DNA from: Halomicrobium urmianum
GTDB taxonomy: Archaea; Halobacteriota; Halobacteria; Halobacteriales; Haloarculaceae
NCBI RefSeq assembly: GCF_020217425.1
Contig: NZ_CP084090.1
Coordinates: 1,240,001 to 1,304,000, forward strand
Reading direction: 5' to 3'
DNA length: 64,000 nt
Shown here: positions 24,187 to 32,449 of the stretch, piece after piece
How the letters are laid out: every line of letters begins with the position of its first letter
Position numbering within the stretch: position 1 is the first letter of the stretch
Program-made: the position numbers and the translations under genes
Notes under the pieces: generated by a model
Told to the model about the DNA's origin: nothing
Database searches by the model: none
The model's input: the letters and a program-made list of their open reading frames with translations, nothing else

Positions 24187-26067
24187 TCAATCGCGACCGT
24201 GCTTCGTCAGACAGGTCGCCAGCCCCTGGATCTCGACGGGCTCGGAGTTGTCCGGCGAGTAGACGACCATCTGGCCCTTCTCCATGTAGGGCACCTTCGA
24301 CTCCAGGCTGGCGGGGATGTTCACGGCGGAGATGGCGTCCTCGTCGCCGAGGTTGAGGACGACGGTGGTGTTGATCTGCTTGAAGACGGGGTCGGCGATG
24401 TCCTGGGGGTCCTGCGTGATGAGAAAGAGTCCGAGGCGCTCCTTGCGGCCCTGCTTGGCGGCCTCGGTGAACTTGCCGATGACCTTGCGGGCCTGGACGC
24501 TGTCGGCGTCGGTGAGGAAGTTGTGGGCCTCGTCCATCCCGAGGATCAGCGGCGTCTCCTTGATGCGGTCGAACCGCGGGCTGTTCGAGAGCTTCTGGTC
24601 GACGAGCATCGACGCCAGCGCGAGCACGATCGTCGTCTTCGACCGGGAGTCGTTCAGGTGGTAGGTCGGGACGACGCTGATGCCGTTCGGGCGGACGAAC
24701 TGCTTGACGAGGTCCGTGATGGGCCGGGCGTCCTGGTCGAAGACGCCGTCGAAGCCGTAGGCGCGCCGCTTGACGGCGTCGAAGGTGGCCTCGTGGACGC
24801 GCCCGGACTCGTCGAGTTCCTCCTTCAGCGCCGGGTCGTCGAGGAACGTAGTGAAGTCGTCGTAGGTGCCGGTCGATCCGAACTCCCTGCGGAACCGATC
24901 AAGCAGGTACTGCAGCGCGTTGTACTGGTTGTCGTTGAGTTGGCTGCCGGCGATCAGCCAGGGGTTGCGGTACACCATCGAGAAGGGAATGGTGAACTCC
25001 ACCTGCTCGGCGCGGTGGTGCGAGGCGGCGTAGCTGGCGTCGTCGACCTTCGGGACGAAGCAGGTGGTGTCCTCGTGGCCGCCGCAGGCGACGCCTTCGC
25101 GCTCGCAGCGCCGGCGGAACTCCTCGGACAGCTCGCCGTCGTCGTGCATCTGGGCGTACTCGTCCTGCGGGTCGAACATCACCAGACAGGGCCCGACTTC
25201 GCGGTCCGTGCCCTCGATGGGGTAGGTGCGGTCCGCGGCGAGGAACTGCCGGAGGATGTTCTTCGAGCCGTGGGTCTTCCCCGACCCCGTCCCGCCGGCG
25301 ACGAGCGTATGCCGGAAGACGAGCGGGTCGCCGTCGCTGTAGTCGTCCGTCAGGCGGTAGTCGATGGTCGGCGGCTCCGCGGCGGTCCTGACCTTCTCGC
25401 CGCCGACTGAGAGATGGCCCAGGAACACGCCGTCCTCGGGAATCTTGAGGCCGGTCTTGATCTCGGCCTTGTCCGTGGCCTGCCGGACGACGGTCTCGGG
25501 CTTGGGCACGCGGTCGGTCATCCGTCGCTTGAGGTCGCCGCCTGCTCGCGGCTCGTCGCCGCTCGCACTGTCCGAGGCGCGTGGCGCCTCGCCTTCCTCG
25601 TAGAGGACGGCTATCGGCTCCAGTTCGGCCATGAACTTGAAGTCCTGCTCGTCGATGCCGTTCGATCGCATCGCGCGGCGGGCGTGGATCTCGGTCGCGT
25701 CGTCGGCGCGGAACTCCTGGGCGTACTCCAGGCCCGCGATGCGGCAGAACAGCCGCTCGCCGTCGGGATAGGGGACGAGCAGGTACTTGCCGATCCGGAT
25801 GTCCGAGCGGTTGCCCACCGTCACGTAGGCTCGCAGGCAGGTCTCCCGCTCGTCCTCGTGGATGGTCAGCCCCTCCGAGGCGGAGAGGACGCCGACGCCG
25901 CGGTCCCGGCCCGCCGGCTCGACGGACATCTCCTCGAAGGGGTCCGCCTCGTCGGACTCGCGCGCGGCCGCGCCGGTCCCGTCCGACGCGGCCGTCGCGT
26001 CGTCGCTCTCGTCGCCGCCGTCGCCGTCGTCTGGTTCGAAGTCGGTGAAGTCCCCGAGGTCGGACAT
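24187..26067 (-). CDS. HerA-like ATPase (DUF87/FtsK-HerA superfamily)
   Basis: 626 aa. An acidic disordered N-terminus (1-60) leads to a HAS-barrel-like region (~60-155), then a P-loop GGTGSGKT at 258-265, CLVMFDPQDEYAQ, Walker B LILGMDEAHNFL and ITQDPQDIADPVF. HerA is the hexameric translocase that works with the nuclease NurA in archaeal end resection. A nurA gene lies three genes away (27471) in the same direction, supporting that role, though haloarchaea also have other HerA-like ATPases. Residues ~158-178 (EGEAPRASDSASGDEPRAGG) are a low-complexity insert containing a type I hairpin at the DNA level. Confidence 0.85.
   Translation of the reverse strand: MSDLGDFTDFEPDDGDGGDESDDATAASDGTGAAARESDEADPFEEMSVEPAGRDRGVGVLSASEGLTIHEDERETCLRAYVTVGNRSDIRIGKYLLVPYPDGERLFCRIAGLEYAQEFRADDATEIHARRAMRSNGIDEQDFKFMAELEPIAVLYEEGEAPRASDSASGDEPRAGGDLKRRMTDRVPKPETVVRQATDKAEIKTGLKIPEDGVFLGHLSVGGEKVRTAAEPPTIDYRLTDDYSDGDPLVFRHTLVAGGTGSGKTHGSKNILRQFLAADRTYPIEGTDREVGPCLVMFDPQDEYAQMHDDGELSEEFRRRCEREGVACGGHEDTTCFVPKVDDASYAASHHRAEQVEFTIPFSMVYRNPWLIAGSQLNDNQYNALQYLLDRFRREFGSTGTYDDFTTFLDDPALKEELDESGRVHEATFDAVKRRAYGFDGVFDQDARPITDLVKQFVRPNGISVVPTYHLNDSRSKTTIVLALASMLVDQKLSNSPRFDRIKETPLILGMDEAHNFLTDADSVQARKVIGKFTEAAKQGRKERLGLFLITQDPQDIADPVFKQINTTVVLNLGDEDAISAVNIPASLESKVPYMEKGQMVVYSPDNSEPVEIQGLATCLTKHGRD
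25573..25591. repeat. Type I hairpin inside the HerA-like gene
   Basis: CGAGGCGC-gtg-GCGCCTCG: 8-bp perfect stem, 3-nt loop, in frame, encoding GEAPRAS (residues 159-165). Confidence 0.7.
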
Positions 26068-26146
26068 ACCCACTCCATCCGTCTCGGGTGACAAACGCCT
26101 TTCCCCCGACGACAGGCTTACCCCCCTCGGCCCGCTGGCACGTGGC

Positions 26147-26992
26147 ATGGATCCCCTCCGCGTGATGACGTTCAACGTCCGCGTCGACCTCGAGGCGGAC
26201 GGCGCGGACGCCTGGGCGAACCGGCGGGACCTCGTCGCCGACACGATCAGCTACCACGCGCCGGACGTGATCTGCCTGCAGGAACCGCTCGCCCGCCAGG
26301 TCGACGACCTCGACGAGCGCCTCCCCGGCTACGACTGGGTCGGCCGCTCTCGGGAGGCCGCGGAGCGCGCCGGCGAGTACGCTCCGGTCTTCTACGACGC
26401 CGACCGCTTCGAGCCGGAGGAGCGGGGAACGTTCTGGCTCTCGGAGACGGGCGAGCCCGGCGGCGTCGGCTGGGACGCCACCCACCCCCGGATAGCGACG
26501 TGGGTCCGCCTCGCTGACGCCGGAAGCCGCGCCGCTGGCGGCTTCCGAGCCCGTGCTCACTCCGTTCGCGCGGACGACGAGCGCGGCGACCGCCCGCTGC
26601 TCGTCTGCAACACCCACCTCGACCACGAAGGCGAGCGCGCCCGCCGGGAAGGGGCCGCGCTGGTGGCGGACCGGGTTGCAGACCTGGCGGTCGGAGCGGG
26701 GGTCGTCGTGACGGGCGACCTGAACTGCGAGGCCGGGGACCCGCCGCACGATCGGCTCGCCGGCGCCGAACTGGACGACGGCCGACACCTCGTGGACGCC
26801 GTCGCCGCGGCCGACGACCGCCACGGGCCCGCCACCTCGCGGACGGACTTCCACGAACTGGTCCCCGACCGGCGGATCGATCACGTCCTCGTCGCCGACG
26901 ACGCCCGGGTCGACTCAGCCGTGACGCTGACCGACCGGGACCAGCGCCGCTACCCCTCCGATCACCTCCCGGTCGCCGTCGACCTGCGGTGA
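26147..26992 (+). CDS. Endonuclease/exonuclease/phosphatase-family protein
   Basis: 281 aa. Fold landmarks are MTFNVR (N10), CLQEPL (E46), NTHLDH (155-160), VVTGDLNCE and SDHLPV near the C-terminus, the catalytic set of the DNase I/Mg-dependent phosphodiesterase superfamily. The substrate (nucleic acid, inositol phosphate or other) cannot be read from sequence. Residues ~123-147 (GSRAAGGFRARAHSVRADD) interrupt the fold between a strand and NTHLDH. This insert is encoded by two adjacent hairpin repeats. It is divergent from the HerA-like gene. Confidence 0.85.
   Translation: MDPLRVMTFNVRVDLEADGADAWANRRDLVADTISYHAPDVICLQEPLARQVDDLDERLPGYDWVGRSREAAERAGEYAPVFYDADRFEPEERGTFWLSETGEPGGVGWDATHPRIATWVRLADAGSRAAGGFRARAHSVRADDERGDRPLLVCNTHLDHEGERARREGAALVADRVADLAVGAGVVVTGDLNCEAGDPPHDRLAGAELDDGRHLVDAVAAADDRHGPATSRTDFHELVPDRRIDHVLVADDARVDSAVTLTDRDQRRYPSDHLPVAVDLR
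26521..26573. repeat. Tandem hairpins inside the phosphatase/nuclease gene
   Basis: CGGAAGCCGC…GCGGCTTCCG at 26521-26547 (10-bp arms) is followed by CCGTGC-TCACTCCGTTC-GCGCGG at 26551-26573, a type II hairpin (one G-T pair) with the 11-nt loop in complement orientation. Both lie in frame within the coding sequence. Confidence 0.7.
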
Positions 26993-27086
26993 CGGGACGG
27001 TCGGTCGACACCACGGCGGCCGCGGACTCGTCGGTCAGCTGACCTCCGGGGCATCGCTTAAATCCCTTGGTACTGTATCACATACT

Positions 27087-27428
27087 ATGCTGCTCATCCG
27101 CGGACGGGCAGGTGGGACCGAGCTGACCGGCACGCTGTACGAACCCGGCGAGCGCGCCCCGTCGTTCAAGGGCGCGCCGGACGAGGGGACGCCGTACGTC
27201 TGGGTGTGCGACGCCTTCTACGAGGTGGCCAGCGGCGGGCAGGTCCAGCAGGTCGGCGACGAGGAGGTCAACGTGGCCTTCGAGTCGCCGATGCCCCGCG
27301 GGTTCGAGACGCGCGACGACGCCATCGCTGCGGGGAAGGAGCACGTCCGCACGCAGTTCGTCCGCGTCGGCGTCGACGCCGGCGACGTCGACGTCGACGT
27401 GATCCAGGTCGAGGAAGCGGAGGCCTGA
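27087..27428 (+). CDS. Conserved haloarchaeal protein (DUF7113-like)
   Basis: 113 aa. It begins MLLIRGRAGGTELTGTLYEP and has VWVCDAFYEVASGGQ and a C-terminal acidic strand-helix region. I recall this family (DUF7113) as recurring beside nurA in haloarchaea, which matches its place directly before nurA on the opposite strand. No catalytic motif is visible, and a role in the HerA-NurA process is only a neighbourhood inference. A tttaaat-type box lies ~28 bp upstream of the ATG. Confidence 0.7.
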   Translation: MLLIRGRAGGTELTGTLYEPGERAPSFKGAPDEGTPYVWVCDAFYEVASGGQVQQVGDEEVNVAFESPMPRGFETRDDAIAAGKEHVRTQFVRVGVDAGDVDVDVIQVEEAEA

Positions 27429-27470
27429 GCGGTCGGCGACCGCACCGGCGGCGAGTGGACGAACCGACGC

Positions 27471-28718
27471 TCAGACGTCGAACTCGGCGCCCCAGCGGAC
27501 GTCGTCGTACTCGCGCTGGCGCTCGCTGTCGAAGCGGCGCTCGATCTCCTCCTTGAGCGCGGCCTTCTCGTCGCGGCCGATCCGGGCCAGTTCGTCGGCC
27601 TTGTTGACGGCCAGCGGCGGGCCTCGCTCGGCAGCCACGTCGGCCAGCACCTGCCGGGTGATGGCGTCGCGGGTCTCCTCGTCGCGGGTAACGCCGTAGG
27701 GAGCCTCGACGCGGTAGAGGACGTCCTCCCGGGGGTCGTAGACTACGAAGAAGGTGACTTCGTAGGCCTCGGGCTCGCGGGCGCGCTCGACGCCCAGCGC
27801 GTCGCCGTCGGCCGCCATGACCGAGTCCGTGCCCACGCGCGAGCGGAACCAGCTGGTGCAGGTCAGCGAGTCGGTGACCCGCTCGCCCTCGTCGTCGCGC
27901 TGCTCCAGCAGTTTGGTGAAGAAGGCCGCGTCGTTGGCCCACGGCGCGGACCCCTGCGCGTCCCTGACCGCCCGGGTGATCGCCTTCGACGTGGTCGACT
28001 TGACGAAGCCGATCAGCGGCACGCCCCGGTCGAGGAACGCCTCCACGAGGTCGACGTAGTTCTCGACGACGGTCAGCACGTCCTCCTTGACGAGCAGTTC
28101 CGCCAGTTCGGGGTCGTGGTCGGCCCACTGGAGTAGCCCCGTGGGGTAGATGGGGCCGTCCAGGATCATGAGGTCCTCGACCACCTCGGCCTGCTTGAGC
28201 GCGTGCTCGCTCTCGGCCAGGTACAGCGCGAGCGCGTGGACGACGTCCTGCTCGTAGCGGTCGACCCGCGGGGTCTGGAGGATGCGTTCGCGGACGTACC
28301 CCTCGTCGTGCATCGTCCACTCGCCGTCCAGCGCGACGGAGACGTCGTTGGCGTGGGCGGTCATGACGATGGTCCGCGCCCGGTGGAGGTCCAGGTCGGA
28401 GGGGACGGCGCTCATCGCGGCCTGGGCCACGTCGATCACCAGACCGTTCTTGAACGTCGTCGGGTTGATCGTCCCCGAGTCGAGTCCGTGCTGGGTCGGG
28501 AAGGGCCGCTCCTGCAGGGCCGCGTCCTCGCAACCGACCCGGAGGCGGCGGCGCTCACCGATCGGTTCCAGCACGCGCCGACCGTCGGCCACCAGCGGGT
28601 CGAGGAAGTCCTCCCAGACGGTCTCGGCGAACTCCCGGTGGTCGCTCTCGTCGACGCTCTGTTCGATCCGGCCGGCGAGGCGCGCGATGCCGTCGACGTG
28701 CACCGGGTCGAGAGTCAT
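27471..28718 (-). CDS. nurA: NurA-domain nuclease
   Basis: 415 aa. MTLDPVHVDGIARLAGRIEQ opens it. LMILDGPIYPTGLLQWADHD contains the catalytic Asp of NurA, and GFVKSTTSKAITRAV and NKADELARI belong to later motifs. NurA is a dimeric 5'-3' exo/endonuclease that, with HerA, Mre11 and Rad50, makes 3' overhangs at double-strand breaks. It is convergent with the DUF7113-like gene and close to the HerA-like gene. The start is the ATG at 28718; upstream DNA is a repeat element. Confidence 0.88.
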   Translation of the reverse strand: MTLDPVHVDGIARLAGRIEQSVDESDHREFAETVWEDFLDPLVADGRRVLEPIGERRRLRVGCEDAALQERPFPTQHGLDSGTINPTTFKNGLVIDVAQAAMSAVPSDLDLHRARTIVMTAHANDVSVALDGEWTMHDEGYVRERILQTPRVDRYEQDVVHALALYLAESEHALKQAEVVEDLMILDGPIYPTGLLQWADHDPELAELLVKEDVLTVVENYVDLVEAFLDRGVPLIGFVKSTTSKAITRAVRDAQGSAPWANDAAFFTKLLEQRDDEGERVTDSLTCTSWFRSRVGTDSVMAADGDALGVERAREPEAYEVTFFVVYDPREDVLYRVEAPYGVTRDEETRDAITRQVLADVAAERGPPLAVNKADELARIGRDEKAALKEEIERRFDSERQREYDDVRWGAEFDV

Positions 28719-28763
28719 TGCACGTGGCTTTCGCCGGCGGCGTATAAGGGTTTCCGGAGGCAG

Positions 28764-28788
28764 CGAGGCCGAACGAAGTGAGGCCTCG
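28764..28788. repeat. Type II hairpin upstream of nurA
   Basis: CGAGGCC-GAACGAAGTGA-GGCCTCG: 7-bp stem, 11-nt loop. It is followed by GTTAGGGCGAGCGGGAG, like the tail at 8959-8976, and by a partial copy with loop GACCGCAGGGA at about 28808-28825. It occupies the space between nurA and the next gene. Confidence 0.7.
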
Positions 28789-28861
28789 TTAGGGCGAGCG
28801 GGAGCGACCGCAGGGAGGCCTCGAAAATGCGAGCGCCGAAAGCTACGAGCCCCGAGTGCCG

Positions 28862-29254
28862 TTACTCCTCGTCGGACTCCTCGGCCAGCAGCCGCTCGAG
28901 GGCCTCGGCGACGTCGTCGTAGGTCTGCATCGTCAGACCGTCGGTCGTCAGGAGCACCCCCGCGCGGTCGGTCGCGACCCGGAGCAGGTAGCCGTTCTCG
29001 AAGGCGCGGATCGTGAACTCGTACTGGCCCAGTTCCGACTCCCGGTAGGCGTTGTTGGTGTCCTTGTAGCCGCGCCACTCGTGGCCGACGAACTCGTTGA
29101 GGTCGGCGTCCCGTTCCAGGTCCTCCCGGAGGTACAGCTGTTGAAAGTCAGATCGAGTGAAGTAGGTCACCGACCGGAGGCTGTCGCCCGTGGCGGTCCG
29201 GGCCGCGGTGACGATCTCCTCCGACAGCTCGTCTGAGAGGATGCGTCCGCTCAT
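28862..29254 (-). CDS. Conserved haloarchaeal protein (DUF7522-like)
   Basis: 130 aa from the ATG at 29254, with an ATTATA box ~27 bp upstream (leaderless). The sequence SVTYFTRSDFQQLYLREDLE and ENGYLLRVATDRAGVLLTTD recurs in haloarchaea, and I associate it with DUF7522 with moderate confidence. It is soluble, acidic and predicted alpha/beta. It lies upstream of nurA in the same direction, so it may be cotranscribed, with the hairpin element between them. Confidence 0.65.
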   Translation of the reverse strand: MSGRILSDELSEEIVTAARTATGDSLRSVTYFTRSDFQQLYLREDLERDADLNEFVGHEWRGYKDTNNAYRESELGQYEFTIRAFENGYLLRVATDRAGVLLTTDGLTMQTYDDVAEALERLLAEESDEE

Positions 29255-29403
29255 GTGCGAGTGATGGCTCGCGAACACTATAATTCCGGTGGGCCGGCGG
29301 GTCACGGGGCCGCCGTCGCCGGGCGGGAGGTCGCGTTGCGGTCCCTCCGCGCTACGTGCCGGGCTTCGAAGGGGTATTACGCGGCGCGGGAGGACCTCCG
29401 GAC

Positions 29404-30963
29404 ATGAAGGCTGCGCTCGTCATCCTGGACGGCTGGGGGCTCAACCCCGACGAGGGCGTCCGCGACGCGGTCGCCGCGGCGGACACCCCGAACTTCGACG
29501 ACTACTGGGAGCGGGGTGCGACGAGCACCCTGGTGACCCACGGCCGCCGGGTGGGCCTCCCGGAGGGACAGATGGGAAACTCCGAAGTCGGTCACCTCAA
29601 CATCGGCGCCGGCCGCGTGGTCAAGCAGGATTCCGCGCGCGTGTCCGACAGCATCGCCCGCTCGCGCGGCGAGTCGCCGCCGGACGAGGGCGCGCAGGAC
29701 CCGCCGTTCTTCGAGAACGAGCGGCTGCTCTCCGCGTTCGAGTACGCCGAGGAGCACGACGGCCGCGTCCACTTCATGGGGCTGGTCTCCGACGGCGGCG
29801 TCCACTCCTACCAGGACCACCTCCACGCGCTGATCGAACTGGCCGGCCAGCGCGGGACCGACGCGGTCACCCACGCGTTCACGGACGGCCGGGACACCTC
29901 GCCGACCGGCGGCGAGGGCTACCTCGCCGACCTGCAGGCCCACGTCGAGGAGCACGGCACCGGCGACGTCGCCACCGTCGTCGGCCGCTACTACGCGATG
30001 GACCGCGACCAGAACTGGGAGCGCACCCGGCGGGCCTACGACGCCATCGTCGACCGGGCGGCCGACTACCGCGTCGACGACGCCGTCGAGGCGGTCCGCG
30101 GGTCCTACGACCGCGGTGACACCGACGAGTTCGTCGAGCCGACGCTGGTCGGCGATCACACCGACATGGCGGACGGCGACGCGGTGGTGTTCTTCAACTT
30201 CCGGGCCGACCGCGCCCGCCAGCTGACCCGCATGCTCGCGGACATTCGCCCGGAGGACTGGGGCGCCGACACCGAGCCGCCGGAGATCCGGACGGTCACG
30301 ATGACCCAGTACGACCGGACCTTCGACGTGGGCGTCGCCTTCCCGCCGAACCAGCCCGAGGACGTGCTGGGCGAGGTGCTGGCCGACGAGGGGCTCACTC
30401 AGCTCCGCCTCGCCGAGAGCGAGAAGTACCCCCACGTCACCTACTTCCTCAACGGCGGCCGCGAGGTGGAGTTCGACGGCGAGCGCCGCCGCATCATCCA
30501 GAGCCCGGACGTCGGGACGTACGACCAGGCCCCGGCGATGAGCGCCCGCAAAGTGACCAACACCGCCGTCGAGATCATCGAGGAGGACGACCCGGACGCG
30601 CTCGTGCTCAACTACGCGAACCCCGACATGGTCGGGCACACTGGCGACTTCGCGGCCGCGGTCCAGGCCGTCGAGGCCGTCGACACCCAGCTCGGCCGGC
30701 TCGTCGACGCCGTGACGAAGGCCGGCGGGCACGTCCTGCTCTGCGCCGACCACGGCAACGCCGACGACATGGGCACCGAGGACGACCCTCACACCGCCCA
30801 CACGACCAACCCCGTCCCCTTCGTCTACCTCGCGTCCGACGGGACCGACGGCGGCCTGACCGCCCGCGACGGCGGGACGCTGGCCGACCTCGCCCCGACG
30901 ATGCTGGACCTGATCGGCGTCGAGCAGCCGGACGCGATGACCGGCGAGCCGCTAGTCGAGTAG
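29404..30963 (+). CDS. gpmI: 2,3-bisphosphoglycerate-independent phosphoglycerate mutase
   Basis: 519 aa, the usual size for the bacterial-type dimanganese enzyme. MKAALVILDGWG is the first metal motif, GQMGNSEVGHLNIGAGR holds the catalytic Ser60, and FTDGRDTSP, FNFRADRARQ and CADHGNADDM with H near TAHTTNPVPF complete the alkaline-phosphatase-fold site. It interconverts 3- and 2-phosphoglycerate in glycolysis and gluconeogenesis. The 3' end overlaps the convergent kptA gene by 12 bp. An ATG further upstream is less likely because MKAALVILDGWG is the conserved N-terminus. Confidence 0.95.
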   Translation: MKAALVILDGWGLNPDEGVRDAVAAADTPNFDDYWERGATSTLVTHGRRVGLPEGQMGNSEVGHLNIGAGRVVKQDSARVSDSIARSRGESPPDEGAQDPPFFENERLLSAFEYAEEHDGRVHFMGLVSDGGVHSYQDHLHALIELAGQRGTDAVTHAFTDGRDTSPTGGEGYLADLQAHVEEHGTGDVATVVGRYYAMDRDQNWERTRRAYDAIVDRAADYRVDDAVEAVRGSYDRGDTDEFVEPTLVGDHTDMADGDAVVFFNFRADRARQLTRMLADIRPEDWGADTEPPEIRTVTMTQYDRTFDVGVAFPPNQPEDVLGEVLADEGLTQLRLAESEKYPHVTYFLNGGREVEFDGERRRIIQSPDVGTYDQAPAMSARKVTNTAVEIIEEDDPDALVLNYANPDMVGHTGDFAAAVQAVEAVDTQLGRLVDAVTKAGGHVLLCADHGNADDMGTEDDPHTAHTTNPVPFVYLASDGTDGGLTARDGGTLADLAPTMLDLIGVEQPDAMTGEPLVE

Positions 30964-31626
30964 CTCCAGGTACGCTGGCGGCACCCGGTCCGTCGTGTAC
31001 GTCGCGCGCCCGCGCTCGACGACGCGGCGGCCGTCCCGCTCCATCGCCGCGGCGTCGACGGCGAAGACGATCGGATCGTCGGCGTGGCGTGATCCGACCT
31101 CGCGGGCCTCCGCGAGCGTCCCCGAGAGGTGGACCTTCTGGCGCGACATCGGCCTGAGCCCTTCTTCCCGGATGGCGTCGACGTTCCGGGGCGCCGTCCC
31201 GTGGTAGAGCGTGTCCGGGACGGGCGTGTCCGCGGCGTCGAGGTCCACGTCGACCGAGTGGCCGTACGCGGCCCGGACGCGGCCGCCGGCGGGGGCCTGA
31301 CTGTCGTCGCTCCCCGCCGCGGCCCCGCCTGTCCACTCGAACCGACCTTTGGGGTCGGTCTCGATCACGCCCGCGAGTTCCCGCGAACCGCCCCAGTCGT
31401 ACTTTCCGGCGACGGCCTCCGCGAGGTCGTCGAACGCGGTCCAGCCCGCGTCGTCCAGCGAGAGGCCGACGTCGTCGGGGAAGTGCCGGAGTGCGCCGCT
31501 CGCGAACTTCGAGAGCCGGCGGCGGCGCTCGCCGGAGAGGACCGTTTCCCCACGCCCCCCACAGGCGGGACACGTCTCACCGTCGAAGAACCCGTGCTCG
31601 TCGCACGCGCGGATCGTCGCCGTCAT
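30952..31626 (-). CDS. kptA: RNA 2'-phosphotransferase (KptA/Tpt1) with N-terminal zinc finger
   Basis: 224 aa. KptA motifs are LSKFASGALRHFP, AYGHSVDVDLD, LYHGTAPRNVDAIREEGLRP and KVHLSGTLAEAREVG. The enzyme removes a 2'-phosphate left at an RNA splice junction using NAD, releasing ADP-ribose cyclic phosphate. Residues 8-22 (CDEHGFFDGETCPACG) form a small metal-binding motif ahead of the catalytic domain. A Gly/Ala-rich insert around residues 97-113 breaks the core before RAAYGHS. It is divergent from the gene at 31712. Confidence 0.9.
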   Translation of the reverse strand: MTATIRACDEHGFFDGETCPACGGRGETVLSGERRRRLSKFASGALRHFPDDVGLSLDDAGWTAFDDLAEAVAGKYDWGGSRELAGVIETDPKGRFEWTGGAAAGSDDSQAPAGGRVRAAYGHSVDVDLDAADTPVPDTLYHGTAPRNVDAIREEGLRPMSRQKVHLSGTLAEAREVGSRHADDPIVFAVDAAAMERDGRRVVERGRATYTTDRVPPAYLELLD

Positions 31627-31711
31627 CGTCCGTCGGTCGGTCGCCCTCGATGAAAAGCGGTGCGCCAGAACAGTCAGTAGCGCTATACGTCTGGGGTGCC
31701 AACCCCGAGTG

Positions 31712-32440
31712 ATGTCAGCGTCCACCGAGTTCGACTTCGGGGACGACCGCAAGCGGGTCTACCGGTACGTCGACCGCCACGGTCCGATCGAGCCCTCCGC
31801 AGTGGCCGAGGCGCTCCGGCTCGACCCCGAGTCGTTCCAGCACCACGTCTCGATCCTCCGGCGGGACGGCCTCGTCGAGGAGGTCGACGGCCGCCTCCGG
31901 ACGCCGATGCACGCCGGCGAGGCGGAGGAACACGAGGAGGCCGGGATCACCTACGAGATCAGGCCGGCGGGGCCGCCGGACCTCTCGGGCGTCGTCGCGG
32001 TGATCCGCAGCGTCGTCGACGCGGAGAGGGACGTCGTCGCCGAGTCCGTCGCCGAGCAACTGGCCTTCGAGGAGACGCTGTTCCGCCGCTCGCCGACGGA
32101 GTGTCGCGCCGTGTTCGTCGCCACCGTCGCCGACGACGTCGTGGGGTGGGTCCACGCCAGTCGTCCCGAACCGGCCACGCTGTCCGGGACGGCGGAGCTG
32201 ACCCTCGGCGTGCTGGAGGAGTACCGCCGCCACGGCATCGGGAGCCACCTGCTCCAGCGCGGCGTCTCGTGGGCCGCCAGCGAGGGGTCTCGCAAGGTCT
32301 ACCAGAGCCTGCCCGCCACGAACGAGGTCGGGATCGAGTTCCTGGAGGAGAACGGCTGGGCGGTCGAGGCCGTCCGCGAGGACCACTACGAGATCGAGGG
32401 CGACCTCGTCGACGAGGTCATGCTGGCGCGGGACCTCTAG
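31712..32440 (+). CDS. Winged-helix plus GNAT acetyltransferase fusion
   Basis: 242 aa. Residues ~8-65 form a helix-turn-helix (RVYRYVDRHGPIEPSAVAEA, then HHVSILRRDGLVEEVDGRLR). Residues ~75-242 are a GNAT domain (YEIRPAGPPDLSGVVAVIRS) with ELTLGVLEEYRRHGIGSHLLQRG as the acetyl-CoA loop and FLEENGW near the end. This architecture recurs in haloarchaea. It could be a regulator sensing acetyl-CoA or an acetyltransferase targeted by its HTH; the substrate is unknown. It ends 9 bp before the convergent nadC gene. Confidence 0.85.
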   Translation: MSASTEFDFGDDRKRVYRYVDRHGPIEPSAVAEALRLDPESFQHHVSILRRDGLVEEVDGRLRTPMHAGEAEEHEEAGITYEIRPAGPPDLSGVVAVIRSVVDAERDVVAESVAEQLAFEETLFRRSPTECRAVFVATVADDVVGWVHASRPEPATLSGTAELTLGVLEEYRRHGIGSHLLQRGVSWAASEGSRKVYQSLPATNEVGIEFLEENGWAVEAVREDHYEIEGDLVDEVMLARDL

Positions 32441-32449
32441 ATCCGTGCC

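Noticed and set aside
31290-31340. Gly/Ala-rich insert in kptA considered as another hairpin-repeat insertion.
   Set aside because: CCCGCCGGCGGGGG is palindromic, but no 3-nt-loop stem or 11-nt loop motif is present, so it was not counted with the repeat family.
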